In this document: positions 8,299 to 17,299 of the stretch, one piece after another | Position numbering within the stretch: position 1 is the stretch's first letter | How the letters are laid out: the number at the start of each line of letters is the position of its first letter | NCBI RefSeq assembly: GCF_010095445.2 | Contig: NZ_WFGV02000016.1 | Span: 1 to 64,000 of the forward strand | Origin: Pseudomonas sp. TNT3 | GTDB lineage: Bacteria > Pseudomonadota > Gammaproteobacteria > Pseudomonadales > Pseudomonadaceae | Length of the DNA stretch: 64,000 nt | Direction: 5' to 3' | Notes under the pieces: generated by a model | Told to the model about the DNA's origin: nothing | Databases searched by the model: none | Seen by the model: only the letters and a program-made list of their open reading frames with translations | Program-made: the position numbers and the translations under genes

Positions 8299-8339
8299 AA
8301 AAAAGCCCTGCACACCTTGAATACCAAGGCATGCAGGGC
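8299..8339 (-). terminator. minus-strand hairpin terminator
   Basis: GCCCTGCA (8305-8312) pairs with TGCAGGGC (8332-8339). The T-run is on the minus strand (A-run at 8299-8304), so it ends leftward transcripts, although no intact leftward gene lies to its right. It may be left from a lost gene. Confidence 0.6.
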
Positions 8340-8621
8340 ACATTTGACAAAACGAATACGATGCTTAGAAGGCATTAAGTGGCATTGATTGGCGTACGGT
8401 TTGCCCCATTTTTGCCCCAACCCTCGCTACCCAACCTCTGATTTAAAGTCCCGCAAAGAAACCCTACCGCAGGGAAAACAAAAGCCCTCTGTCAGGCAGC
8501 AATCGGCCAGGGGCGCCCCTCCCTCAATCTATTGTCCTGTTACATGTCCTTCCATGGAGTAGACAGGGTGATGTCAAAATAATAGCCTCACGACTTCAAA
8601 ATGGAGATCACGAGGAACCGC
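8340..8621. other. non-coding stretch with no supported gene
   Basis: 282 bp between the hairpin and the GNAT gene. Contains a doubled TTTGCCCCATTTTTGCCCCA near 8399-8418; a minus-strand frame through it ends ANRTPINAT and could be the last codons of a lost integrase, but this is too short to call. Confidence 0.35.
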
Positions 8622-9278
8622 ATGTATACCATCACCCGCCATGCCACTCCTGTAGATACTTCCACTTGCAGCGCTGTTCTTGACTTGGTTGAGGAAAACG
8701 TCACCGCGTTGAGCATGTCGAGCCCGCCTATCACTCATCCTCTCTTTGACGGCTACAAGACGATGTTGGTGGAAGAGGTTCGGATCTACATGACGCGACG
8801 CGACCTACCTCAGATTGAGTTGCTCACAGCCTCGACGGACGATGGGAGAATCGTAGGTTTCTTACTGTTCGCGCTGGTCCAAAATGACGTGCAGGAGTGC
8901 AATATTTACTACTCTGCTGTGCAGAAAAAATACCGTCGTCACGGCATCATGAACAATATGATGCAGGTAATTTTGGGAATCTCTCCGTCCATAGGATTGT
9001 CTTGTGACATAGTAATGGTGCCCATCTATAAGCGGTTTGGATTTCGGGTAGTAACAGGCAGGGAAACTCAGGTTGTTATGTTCATAGGCAATCCCACTGG
9101 CATCACTCCCGTAATTGATCCAACAGATCTTGGAAAACTAGAGGTAGTGGATACTGCATTTAGCCGGGCGATTCAAAGATCCAACATGAACGATATACGT
9201 CGTGCCGATAGGACAATGAAGGCAGACTTGATGGCACGCAAAGTCAAAGTTCGAAATTTTGTGAAAGTGAACGGCTGA
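8622..9278 (+). CDS. GNAT-like N-acetyltransferase
   Basis: 218-residue protein with a GNAT core: the strand GRIVGFLLFALV, then YYSAVQKKYRRHGIMNNMM, where KYRRHGI fits the acetyl-CoA pyrophosphate loop (Q/RxxGxG/A, here poorly kept), and KRFGFR near the second half. The C-terminal ~60 residues are charged and unrelated. ATG 8622 is preferred over 8601 because GAGGAA lies seven bases upstream. Substrate unknown. It may form a unit with the KAP ATPase 58 bp downstream. Confidence 0.65.
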   Translation: MYTITRHATPVDTSTCSAVLDLVEENVTALSMSSPPITHPLFDGYKTMLVEEVRIYMTRRDLPQIELLTASTDDGRIVGFLLFALVQNDVQECNIYYSAVQKKYRRHGIMNNMMQVILGISPSIGLSCDIVMVPIYKRFGFRVVTGRETQVVMFIGNPTGITPVIDPTDLGKLEVVDTAFSRAIQRSNMNDIRRADRTMKADLMARKVKVRNFVKVNG

Positions 9279-9336
9279 CAAGAGGGCACGCGCAAAAGCG
9301 TTTGGAATTCGTAACATAGCGTTAAGGAGAAAAACT

Positions 9337-10770
9337 TTGAATACAAATGCTAAAACTCCATCTGAGAAAAATTTAATCCAACTACGTTTCAAAGGCATCC
9401 AACTTGATACGGACACCTGGCCGTCCCCTCAAGACTTATTAGGACGGCACACAGAGATTGAGAATCTGTCTCCAGTTTTGCTGAATGCGCAGTCGCCATT
9501 GGTTTTCGCTATAGACGCCCCGTGGGGCGGAGGAAAAACCACTTTTATTCGGCTTTGGCAACATTATTTCACCCACGAAAACAAGGTGAGCCTGTATCTG
9601 AATGCTTGGGAAAGCGATTTCGCTGAGGATCCCTTACTACCAATGTTATCAGTACTGGATCGCTGGCTTAGCGACCAGAGCAATACGCCTGCCGTCAGAA
9701 AGGCTTGGGAAAAAGCCAAGACATATGCGCCAAGCATTATCAAGTCCACCGCAGTTGCTGCCGCGAAGGCCGCCACCTTTGGAGCTTTGGATCTCGATAA
9801 GGAATTCGAAAAACTCGCTTCAGAACTGGCCGGTGGCACTGCAGGAAGCTTAGTAGATAGTTTCAATATAAAGCAAAAGTCCTTAGAGCGCTTTAAGTTT
9901 CAGTTGAGCAAGGCACTCGACGCATTGCCAGAAGGGCAAGAAAATCTAGTTGTTTTTATTGACGAGCTGGATAGATGCAAGCCCACTTACGCAATAGAAG
10001 TGCTGGAGCGAATCAAGCATTTGTTCGACGTGGATCGCCTGGTCTTCGTTCTTGCGGTAAATCGCGACCAGCTCAGCAAAAGCTTCCAGGGGGTTTATGG
10101 AGCAGCATTCGATGGCCTTCATTATTTGAGAAGGTTTATAGATTTGGACTATCATCTAAATTTAGTGGATGTGGAATCGTACATCAATGCCAAAATCAGG
10201 CAGCCCGACATATTGGAATATTTCAAATCGAGAAACTCGGAACGCGATGATTATGAGTACGGGGCAAAAGTACTAAGCTTTCTTGCAGCACGTTTTAAGT
10301 TCACCCCCCGCGACATAGATCAACTTATTGTCAGATTAAGATTAATACTACGCAGCATTCCAAAAGATCACTTTTTGGATTTTCCTCTACTAATCCCTTT
10401 GATGGTATTGCGACAAGAGAATCCGGAGCTTTATCGTAGATATACGGCAGATGCGTTATGCGCAAACGAAGTGGCCGAATACATTCTTGGCGGATCAATA
10501 GGCAACTTAATTTTTGACCACTCAATGGCTGTCACTATAGGCTATCTGATAGCCGCGGCCCGAGACCCTTATGAGCAAGTTTCCATCGAGCATTTAATTA
10601 CACCTTGGAGAGACTGGTACGAACAAATGACAGATAAAGACTCGCAAAGAGCAGTAGTACGAACCGTTGTAGAATTTGCGTCTGATTCTAGGGAATTTCG
10701 ACGTCGCAGAGAAATGCAGAAGCTTGCTTTCTCACGGATCGAGCTTGTCAATAAATTTGATGTTTCTTAA
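9337..10770 (+). CDS. KAP-type P-loop NTPase
   Basis: 477-residue ATPase of the KAP class. Walker A is APWGGGKTTF (61-70), followed by LYLNAWESDF, a hallmark of KAP proteins, and Walker B VVFIDELDRC (D209, E210). The usual membrane segments inserted between Walker A and B are replaced by a short alanine-rich stretch (about 129-150). KAP ATPases include phage-exclusion proteins such as F-plasmid PifA and are frequent in defence islands. TTG start is supported by AAGGAG seven bases upstream. The region is AT-rich, suggesting transfer. Antiphage action is likely but unproven. Confidence 0.82.
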   Translation: MNTNAKTPSEKNLIQLRFKGIQLDTDTWPSPQDLLGRHTEIENLSPVLLNAQSPLVFAIDAPWGGGKTTFIRLWQHYFTHENKVSLYLNAWESDFAEDPLLPMLSVLDRWLSDQSNTPAVRKAWEKAKTYAPSIIKSTAVAAAKAATFGALDLDKEFEKLASELAGGTAGSLVDSFNIKQKSLERFKFQLSKALDALPEGQENLVVFIDELDRCKPTYAIEVLERIKHLFDVDRLVFVLAVNRDQLSKSFQGVYGAAFDGLHYLRRFIDLDYHLNLVDVESYINAKIRQPDILEYFKSRNSERDDYEYGAKVLSFLAARFKFTPRDIDQLIVRLRLILRSIPKDHFLDFPLLIPLMVLRQENPELYRRYTADALCANEVAEYILGGSIGNLIFDHSMAVTIGYLIAAARDPYEQVSIEHLITPWRDWYEQMTDKDSQRAVVRTVVEFASDSREFRRRREMQKLAFSRIELVNKFDVS

Positions 10771-10926
10771 GCTTTAACTATTAACAGAAATCTAGGTTTA
10801 CCTCAGTTTTTGCCTAACCTGGCACTGGGGTCTGAATCGAATCTTATTTCTACCCAGTACATGCCCACAGCGCCAGCAGGCTTTATAAGATTTTTATTCT
10901 ATTGACCAAAAAAGCAAGGAGCAATC

Positions 10927-11694
10927 ATGGACCTGTATGGCGTTAAGCAATATTTAGATCGAGCAAAGAAACTTATAGGTGAATCTGACGAAAACTGCGT
11001 GCGATATGCGTGTTTAGAATTACGTTTCTGTTTCGAGATTATCGCATACAGACAGCTTCAGCAGTACGGAGAGAAAATCCCAGGATCTATTGTTGGAAAA
11101 TGGAAACCAGATCAAATCATCAAATTACTTGCATCCTTCGACCCAACTAGCGACCAAGGCGGAACACTTAGCATTTCGTCTGAAATTAGTCCCGACATCG
11201 TGCCCAAAGAGTGGACAACTGTAGGCGAATCCAAGGCCATTCCTTGGAAAAATTTCAGAAAGTATTATCAGACATTGGGCTCCTATTTACACGCTCCAAT
11301 GAATAGAAAACAGGCGAAACCTGTAAATAGAAGCAGCTTGTATGCAATGATATCTGACATTGAAAATATAATGTCCGCCACTGTAATACTAGCTTTGCAC
11401 CTAACAATAGATGCAACCTGCGACTGCGGACAAATGATATTTATCGGCCAAAAAGAATTTGAAGACGGTGAGCTCGCGCGATGCGCTAATAAGAAATGCG
11501 GTCGATACTGGAATAAAGTTACATTACCAGACGGCGAACAAGTTTTACAATCCGCGAAAACAATCATTTTCAAATGTTCATGCGATTCTTTTATGCATGT
11601 ACCAGTGGAGGATATATGGAAGCGCTTCTCTTGCATGAACTGCAGGAGTACATATCGGATAAATCTAGGATATACCACAGTTACGCAGATATAA
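10927..11694 (+). CDS. unknown protein with helical N-terminal domain and zinc ribbons
   Basis: 255-residue protein of no family I can name. The first ~160 residues are helical; CLELRFCFEIIAYRQLQ followed later by KYYQTLGSYLHAP recalls HEPN/DUF4145-like helical domains, where a histidine lies in the last helix. The last ~95 residues contain cysteine pairs CDC…CANKKC and CSC…CMNC, two likely zinc ribbons. Start ATG has AAGGAG nine bases upstream. Convergent with the next gene and sharing a bidirectional hairpin. A nucleic-acid-binding or RNase role is inferred only. Confidence 0.6.
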   Translation: MDLYGVKQYLDRAKKLIGESDENCVRYACLELRFCFEIIAYRQLQQYGEKIPGSIVGKWKPDQIIKLLASFDPTSDQGGTLSISSEISPDIVPKEWTTVGESKAIPWKNFRKYYQTLGSYLHAPMNRKQAKPVNRSSLYAMISDIENIMSATVILALHLTIDATCDCGQMIFIGQKEFEDGELARCANKKCGRYWNKVTLPDGEQVLQSAKTIIFKCSCDSFMHVPVEDIWKRFSCMNCRSTYRINLGYTTVTQI

Positions 11695-11704
11695 TGACAG
11701 ACGG

Positions 11705-11732
11705 CAACAAGCTGCAGCATAGCAGCTTGTTG
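11705..11732. terminator. bidirectional hairpin between convergent genes
   Basis: Perfect 11-bp stem CAACAAGCTGC/GCAGCTTGTTG with loop AGCATA, lying in the 49-bp gap between convergent genes. No long T-run, so termination efficiency is uncertain. Confidence 0.6.
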
Positions 11733-11743
11733 ACCAAGTAATT

Positions 11744-12580
11744 TCAGGGCGCCTCACCGTATAAGCGATTTTGATCTTCAACCCCCACTCTCCACTTGTC
11801 TGCGATCTCATACCTGTCACGTTTGCTTTTGATAATCACATCAGACTTAAGAAACGCCGCCGAATACTCGAATGCATAGTGAGCCATAATCAAACAGCCA
11901 ATTTGCAGTGTGGATGCGGAAAGCGCAGATTGTACTTCAAGCCTGCTGGCATCACGCACCTGAAGAGCACTAATATAATTAGCATGCGAGTGGCCACACA
12001 AATGCTTATATATGTCGTTAAAATAGATTCTGTGTATTCCCGCAGACACCGCAAAATCTCCCCACTTACGCCCTGCACGCCAGTCTCCCTTTAGAATTTT
12101 CTTTTGATTATGAATTGTTTCCTCATTGAAATTTTTATCCTGCGACAGTTCTTTTTTGTACTCATCCATTAGCTTGGATTCCGCCTCTAATTTAAGCTTT
12201 GAAGCTGGATCACTTACAAACATCTTGCTTCGATCGATCAATCCACAAAACTCCCAAGTTTTCACTCGGTACTTGCAGGTCTCCTCATCAGTCGCGAGAT
12301 ACAGCCAGTGGAGCGCCAAATAATTTTCTAGCGCTGCCCTGACTATCGCGGAAACAGACGAATAATCCACATATTCTAGATCGAACCCAGAAGAGCTGAA
12401 AAATCTGTCTCCTTCGTATAAATGTCGTGCGGAGAGCATGTGTTTAAAAAATTTCCCGGAAAGCACCTGCGCATGGTTCTGCCACTCGTTACTCTCTGTA
12501 AGAGGCTCGCCCGCTTTCGCCTGCACAATATCGAAAACAAGATTTAATAATTCATTATATTCATCACTACTAAAACTCAT
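11744..12580 (-). CDS. helical protein, DUF5677-like
   Basis: 278-residue cytoplasmic, almost wholly helical protein. Segments VSAIVRAALENYLALHWLYL and IYKHLCGHSHANY fit the R-x3-E and late H-rich helices of DUF5677-type proteins, which are common in defence islands and may be HEPN relatives. The family call is from memory of pattern only. No catalytic motif is certain. It is transcribed opposite to the neighbouring island genes, alone, with low GC. Confidence 0.5.
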   Translation of the reverse strand: MSFSSDEYNELLNLVFDIVQAKAGEPLTESNEWQNHAQVLSGKFFKHMLSARHLYEGDRFFSSSGFDLEYVDYSSVSAIVRAALENYLALHWLYLATDEETCKYRVKTWEFCGLIDRSKMFVSDPASKLKLEAESKLMDEYKKELSQDKNFNEETIHNQKKILKGDWRAGRKWGDFAVSAGIHRIYFNDIYKHLCGHSHANYISALQVRDASRLEVQSALSASTLQIGCLIMAHYAFEYSAAFLKSDVIIKSKRDRYEIADKWRVGVEDQNRLYGEAP

Positions 12581-12921
12581 TCCTGCCCCTTGATTCCCAC
12601 GTAGCTAATTTCCCGGCCCATGCGATAACGCCCCGATGATATTCCTGCTTTGAGCTTGAAGCTTTTAGTTAACTCTTTCAACTACGAGCGGCTGTAACGT
12701 GGCAACCGTCCATCTACGCCACATCAAGCCCAGCCAAGCTCGCGGCCAAGCACTGCAGGGAGTGCAGAAAAAACGACATACTTAGGCCGCGCGCGTGGCG
12801 GGGGGCCGCAACCGCATTCTTGTGACCCTTTATCGTCACCAAGCCGAGTAGAAAGGAACCCCGCGCGGGGCGATGGCGATACACTGCCCTGGCCATCACG
12901 GCGAAATCACAAGGAGCAAAT
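12581..12921. other. non-coding stretch inside island
   Basis: 341 bp with a sharp rise in GC at about 12780-12800 (GCGCGTGGCGGGGGGCCG), unlike the AT-rich gene to the left, so probably a junction between island segments. I see no gene; the ribosome site AAGGAG of the next gene is at its right end. Confidence 0.4.
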
Positions 12922-13134
12922 ATGGAATTCAAAGATGTGGCGGAAGTAATCAAGGCAGGGACCACCACGGCTGCTAATCAGCTGTTGGATCAGGGTTGGA
13001 CGCTGTTGGCCGTGGTCGCTGGGGAAAAAGGCCCTGACTTTGTCTTTGGCCGCGCGAAGGGGGCTGACCCGCTGCCGGGCTTTAAGAAAGCTACTGTCAG
13101 CGCGGCGGCATTGCTCGGCGCGAACAGAAGATAA
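12922..13134 (+). CDS. small hypothetical island protein
   Basis: 70-residue protein with AAGGAG eight bases upstream of its ATG. Sequence MEFKDVAEVIKAG then QLLDQGWTLLAVVAGEKGPDF resembles small phage or ICE proteins with a WxLL(A)V core; function not recognised. It has its own strong terminator, so it is a single-gene unit. Confidence 0.65.
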   Translation: MEFKDVAEVIKAGTTTAANQLLDQGWTLLAVVAGEKGPDFVFGRAKGADPLPGFKKATVSAAALLGANRR

Positions 13135-13168
13135 ACCGCGTTACGCGTTACGGCGTTTATGTAACATT

Positions 13169-13206
13169 GGCCCTCACACTTGAGAGAAGCGTGGGGGCCT
13201 TTTTTC
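13169..13206 (+). terminator. Rho-independent terminator
   Basis: GGCCCTCACACTT… pairs with …GCGTGGGGGCC, followed by TTTTTT. Ends the 70-residue gene transcript. Confidence 0.85.
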
Positions 13207-13302
13207 TGGCCGAGGAAACCAGCGCCTCCTAGACTAGAGGGCCAGACTCCGGCCTACTAGTTTTACGCACAGTTGGCCACTCACTCGAAAAAGGTATGCG
13301 CC

Positions 13303-13620
13303 GTGACTGTCGACAACATTGATCCCGGCTTCGAAGCCAATTTCCTCAAGCAGCGCGTAGCCGATTTGCACCAAACCCATCCAGGCGAGGCGGCACTTAC
13401 AGCGGACATCTTGCAGGTGCTGGACTACCAGAAAACTGCTATCCGTAACGAATTGCAGGTACGCGGCATGGTCATTGCGCTGGGCTATAAGCTGTCGCAT
13501 AAAGCGGCGGGCGGTTTGCCCAGCCTGAATGGCTGGCTGAGTCAGTTTGTCAAAGACGGCGCCTTGAGCGCCGAGCAGGCGGCGGCATTTACGGCGCAAG
13601 CCGAAGCGATCTACGCATGA
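13303..13620 (+). CDS. hypothetical island protein
   Basis: 105-residue helical protein, high GC. GTG at 13303 is chosen because AAGG lies eight bases upstream; a longer TTG frame from 13273 exists. Its stop overlaps the start of the next gene (ATGA), so the two form a small operon. No known domain recognised. Confidence 0.6.
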   Translation: MTVDNIDPGFEANFLKQRVADLHQTHPGEAALTADILQVLDYQKTAIRNELQVRGMVIALGYKLSHKAAGGLPSLNGWLSQFVKDGALSAEQAAAFTAQAEAIYA

Positions 13621-13874
13621 GCAACGACAATCCAATCAGCGACCCGCTGGCAGCGCTGAATCTGCCGTCAGCGGTGCGCGCCCGGGCGCTGAAACTGATG
13701 AGCGCTATCGCCCAGGCGCGCACGGTGGCCGACTGCACGCGTGCGGCGGACTGCGCCGAAGGCTTTGCCCTTGGCTTGGAAACGGTCCGGGCGCTGAACG
13801 CGGCTAGCCTGGAAGCGCTATATCTGGTATTTGAGCAGGCGGCAACGGTGCGCATGGTGGTGCTCGAGCAGTGA
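13617..13874 (+). CDS. hypothetical island protein
   Basis: 85-residue alanine-rich helical protein starting in the stop codon of the previous gene (4-bp ATGA overlap), hence translationally coupled. No signal, membrane or catalytic motif. Function unknown. The 146 bp that follow hold short open remnants only. Confidence 0.6.
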   Translation: MSNDNPISDPLAALNLPSAVRARALKLMSAIAQARTVADCTRAADCAEGFALGLETVRALNAASLEALYLVFEQAATVRMVVLEQ

Positions 13875-14020
13875 TCGGCGAAGGCATTCAGGAAAAGATG
13901 TTTCGCGCCCTGATGTAAGAAAACATCGTGCGCGAATTCCTCTTTGCCAAGATCACCGGCGGGCCGGTCTTGACGTCGAGATTTGACGAATAATGGCGGA
14001 AAAATAACTAGGGTCAAAAA

Positions 14021-14770
14021 ATGGATCGATCACTTTGGAATCGCTCGATGTCTAGTCACTGGATGCCAGCGTGGAAATGCCCAATATGTAAGTCAGGCCA
14101 CACAGTTTTAGTACGAGACAGCTTGGTTTCTCACGAGTCAACAACCTCAAAAAACTCGCGAGATGCCGAAGCATGGGATCCTGACTGGATCGAATTGCAT
14201 TTTATTGCATGGGGAAAATGTTCAAACGAAAGTTGCGGCCAGGACTTTGCTATTTCGGGAACAGGTGGTTTGGAGGAATTTTGGGATGATGAGGAAGGCC
14301 GCGATTGGGACGAGCGCTACTACCCGAAAATGTGCATTCCAATGCCAGAAATTTTTGATCTACCCGCAAAGTGCCCAGAGTTAGTAAAAAAAGAACTTAC
14401 CTCAGCATTTTCTTTATTATGGACCAGCCGCGAGTCGTGTGCGGGGCGGATCAGGGTTGCTTTAGAGTTACTGATGGACCATGTAAAAGTCCCTAAACAA
14501 GCCGATACCAAAGACGGCAAACGATACGATCTAAAGCTCCACCGACGCGTCGAGATTTTCACTGATGCGAACCCCGCTGTTGGGGCGCAATTGATGGCAC
14601 TAAAATGGCTAGGTAATGCAGGTAGTCATGACGGAGATGTTGTCTTACATGATCTGCTTGACGCATTCGAAATTCTCGAACACGCCCTAGACGAAATTAT
14701 AAATGAGCGATCAGCGCGTGTCGCTCAACTTGCCGCTAAACTTACATCAAGACATACCCCTTCAAAATAA
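14021..14770 (+). CDS. DUF4145 domain protein with N-terminal zinc site
   Basis: 249-residue protein. The N-terminal ~75 residues hold two cysteine pairs (CPIC at about 19-22 and CSNESC at about 67-72), a probable split zinc ribbon. The C-terminal half is DUF4145: AGRIRVALELLMDHV, then LKWLGNAGSHDG and DLLDAFEILEHALDEII. DUF4145 is a HEPN-related helical domain often attached to restriction enzymes or other defence genes, but also found alone as here. No partner gene is adjacent. Low-GC, so acquired separately from the two small genes before it. Confidence 0.75.
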   Translation: MDRSLWNRSMSSHWMPAWKCPICKSGHTVLVRDSLVSHESTTSKNSRDAEAWDPDWIELHFIAWGKCSNESCGQDFAISGTGGLEEFWDDEEGRDWDERYYPKMCIPMPEIFDLPAKCPELVKKELTSAFSLLWTSRESCAGRIRVALELLMDHVKVPKQADTKDGKRYDLKLHRRVEIFTDANPAVGAQLMALKWLGNAGSHDGDVVLHDLLDAFEILEHALDEIINERSARVAQLAAKLTSRHTPSK

Positions 14771-14838
14771 ACTGCCAATATAAGATGACTAGGGCCGCAG
14801 GATAATGGCCTTAGTCAAAGTCAATCACAGCAAACTGT

Positions 14839-15600
14839 TTACCAGTTGAAGTAGATCAATTCATTGGTCTGCTTACCACCCTGCCCACCAACCATATGCC
14901 GGAAAGGCACTTCCTTAAGACGGAGCCCCGAGAACACCACCCGGATTTGCGGGTGATCGTTGATTGAAATGATCATGCGGCCTTTGATCGATGCAGCCAG
15001 TTCAGCCATGAACTGGTATTGCTCGAAGTTGAAGCCACCGGGTGCGTACCCTGCCGTTTCCCAGTAAGGCGGATCAAGATAGAAAAGGGTGTGCGGGCGA
15101 TCGTACCGGCGGATGCATTGTTTCCAGTCCAAGAGCTCGATGGTGGTCCGAGCCAGCCGCAGGTGCGCCTCGCTGAGCTTCTCCTCGATACGCAACAGAT
15201 TGAGCCTTGGCGGCGAGGTGGTCGCGGTACCGAAGGTACGACCAGTGGGCTTGGCGCCAAAGCATTGCTGCTGCAGGTAGAAAAAGCGCGCCGCCCGCTG
15301 AATATCAGTCAGCGTTTCCGGGATCTGCATGTTGGTCCACTCGAACATCTTACGGCTGACCAGAGACCAGCGAAATTGCCGGACCAGCTCCTCCAGGTGA
15401 TGCGCCACCACTCGGTAAAGGTTGACCACCTCACCATCGTAGTCGTTGATTACTTCCACCCGGCTGGGCTCCTTCATGAAGAACAGAGCCGCCCCGCCAC
15501 AGAACGGTTCGACGTAGCAATCATGGTCTGGAAACTCCGGCAGGATGTGTTTCGCCATGCGGCGCTTGCCGCCCATCCAAGGGAAAATCGGTGCAGGCAT
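14839..15600 (-). CDS. phage-type DNA adenine methylase (D12 class)
   Basis: 253-residue N6-adenine methyltransferase, probably GATC-like in specificity. FPWMGGKRRMAK and FCGGAALFF (33-41) bind SAM, and the catalytic motif is DPPY (176-179). No restriction endonuclease is adjacent. Together with the portal fragment immediately upstream it matches the Q-portal/adenine methylase end of P2-like prophages in Pseudomonas, so it is likely a prophage survivor that may protect phage DNA or alter GATC methylation. Confidence 0.85.
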   Translation of the reverse strand: MPAPIFPWMGGKRRMAKHILPEFPDHDCYVEPFCGGAALFFMKEPSRVEVINDYDGEVVNLYRVVAHHLEELVRQFRWSLVSRKMFEWTNMQIPETLTDIQRAARFFYLQQQCFGAKPTGRTFGTATTSPPRLNLLRIEEKLSEAHLRLARTTIELLDWKQCIRRYDRPHTLFYLDPPYWETAGYAPGGFNFEQYQFMAELAASIKGRMIISINDHPQIRVVFSGLRLKEVPFRHMVGGQGGKQTNELIYFNW

Positions 15601-15662
15601 TGGTCGTCCTTACTTCGGATTAATAAAGGGCGGAACGCTGATAAGCAGCCGTCCGGGGCTGA

Positions 15663-16175
15663 TCATTTGTCGGAAACTGGCTCTAGCGGCCTCCAGCGAA
15701 TTACCTCTTCGCCCAGCCATTCGTTGACCTGCTGCAGGCGTGCCTGAATGGGCTCGAGCTCGTTCATTGCCCAGATTTGCGCGGCCTCTTTGATCGAGCC
15801 GAAACCGCCTGCGTTTTGCGGCACGATGCCCATCAACTGAGGGGGGATACGTAACGCCGCGAGCATGTCGTCACGGCTGATGTTCTTGATCGAGCCGAAT
15901 TCGTCCTTTGCCGCGACCTCACTGACGGGAATCAGCTGAATGCCATCCTTCTTGCCGCCCGGGGCGTACATGAACAGGTTCCGGAAATTTCCTGGTCCTT
16001 TGGCGGACTTCAGCGCACTGCGCAACGCGGCAACATCCGTCTCGTTCTGCGCGGTTTCCGTCATGTACATGATGAAACCGGCGTGGCTGCCGTTGTTGTA
16101 GTACTTACGCCGGAACAAGGTGGCGGACTCGTTGAGCAGCGCGCTTTGCAATGCCGGTACCCAGCCAACAACGAA
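15663..16175 (-). pseudogene. P2-like phage portal protein (gpQ), C-terminal fragment
   Basis: About 165 residues with strong portal features: VPALQSALLNESATLFRRKYY, NNGSHAGFIMYMTE (given in two parts), FRNLFMYAPGGKKDGIQLIP and SRDDMLAALRIPPQLMGI. A full P2-type portal is about 340 residues, so the N-terminal half is missing. The open frame continues to 16253, but those codons belong to the oppositely oriented neighbour. The truncation point is near 16170-16200. Confidence 0.8.
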
Positions 16176-16205
16176 AAGGCTGCATGCCAACACTGCGGCA
16201 ATCAG

Positions 16206-16691
16206 CTGAGAGGCTATATCCGCGTCGAGCGAATCGTAAAAAACCATGCCCAACTGCTCGGCCTAGTCGACTGCATTCGCACACTCGTACCGCTGAGCGA
16301 TGCCCAGATCAGCGCCACTCAGCGTTGCATCGTTTCAATGGCGATCGAGCGCCAAAGCTCAATCAGCGCAGACCACCCTGTCGTCGCTGAATTCTGGGAA
16401 GTCTACGACTACCTGCAGGGCCTCGATGCAGGCGGTCCAGTGGTCAACCACAGCAAAAAAGACAACGTCATCGCCATCAATCTCAATGAGTTCGTCGAAC
16501 GAGCCGCAGAACACCGGCAAAAGCTGGCCGACGTCAGCGAGCTGCGTGATCGCTTGAAGGAATCGCGCTGCCGCAAATTCCTGGAATCCAACAAAGCCGT
16601 GGACAGCGCGGTGCGTGCTTATCAGGCCACGCGGAATAACAACACGATCACCAAGTCGCCAACCGTCAAGTGCTGGATGTTCCAGGCGTAG
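16206..16691 (+). pseudogene. truncated phage-type ORF, C-terminal part
   Basis: About 160 codons ending KSPTVKCWMFQA, with NHSKKDNVIAINLNEFVE in the middle, are phage-like and high-GC, but the N-terminal part is absent: the frame runs straight into the antisense of the portal fragment. I do not recognise the parent protein with confidence (possibly a phage replication protein). It shares a deletion junction with the portal fragment near 16170-16206. Confidence 0.5.
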
Positions 16692-16731
16692 GGCTGAAAC
16701 GCACTTTGAACAGCCCTGAAAGGAGATAACC

Positions 16732-17040
16732 ATGCAGATTCAAGTCGTTGCCTGCAGTGATCGCAGTGATGCGAAAAGCCTGCAAGACCGAGTCACCCAG
16801 CTTCTCAGAGAGCTCGGAAACGATCATCGAAAAACCGTGCACGCGGAGGCCTACGACGCCAACGGTCTGGTCGACATTTTGGAGGTACGCGCTACGGATG
16901 GTCAGCGCGAGGTCCTGGTGCTCAATTGCTCCCGGCTGCAGATCCAAGCGGTTTTGGACTGGCAGTCATGCAGCGAAGACACGAACGAATTTGAAGACCT
17001 GGTGCTGCACCTGGTGCGATTGCCAGACAGCAACCAATAA
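16732..17040 (+). CDS. hypothetical prophage protein
   Basis: 102-residue acidic protein with a strong ribosome site (AAAGGAGAT) seven bases before ATG. Alternating strands and helices, no recognised domain. First of a row of closely spaced small genes leading to the AlpA-like regulator. Cytoplasmic; function unknown. Confidence 0.6.
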   Translation: MQIQVVACSDRSDAKSLQDRVTQLLRELGNDHRKTVHAEAYDANGLVDILEVRATDGQREVLVLNCSRLQIQAVLDWQSCSEDTNEFEDLVLHLVRLPDSNQ

Positions 17041-17092
17041 CGCCGTGCAACCAATAACGCCGTGCAACCGGCACTTTTGAAAGGAAAGAACC

Positions 17093-17230
17093 ATGCGCAA
17101 TACAGAGCAAGTTGAACAAACCGAACGCGGAGCACTGCTTGGGCAGTTGATCGGCGCAGTCGTAACGGTGGCGTTGATTGGCATCGTCGCGGTCCAGGTA
17201 CCGGATCTGATGATTTGGATCCTGAGTTAA
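17093..17230 (+). CDS. 45-residue single-pass membrane protein
   Basis: Too short for most gene finders. AAGGAAAG precedes the ATG by about six bases. Residues 1-15 are hydrophilic, then LIGAVVTVALIGIVAV forms one transmembrane helix. Small membrane proteins of this kind are common in prophage regulatory regions; function unknown. Confidence 0.5.
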   Translation: MRNTEQVEQTERGALLGQLIGAVVTVALIGIVAVQVPDLMIWILS

Positions 17231-17299
17231 GAATTTGAAAAAAGTCGGTGACACTGGCTGCAACCCCATGGCACCTGCCACCCCCGACAGGAGAGAACC

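Noticed and set aside
8341-8420. Minus-strand codons ending GANRTPINAT that could be the tail of a lost integrase
   Set aside because: Only about 20 codons and identified by resemblance alone; kept as a remark in the non-coding entry.
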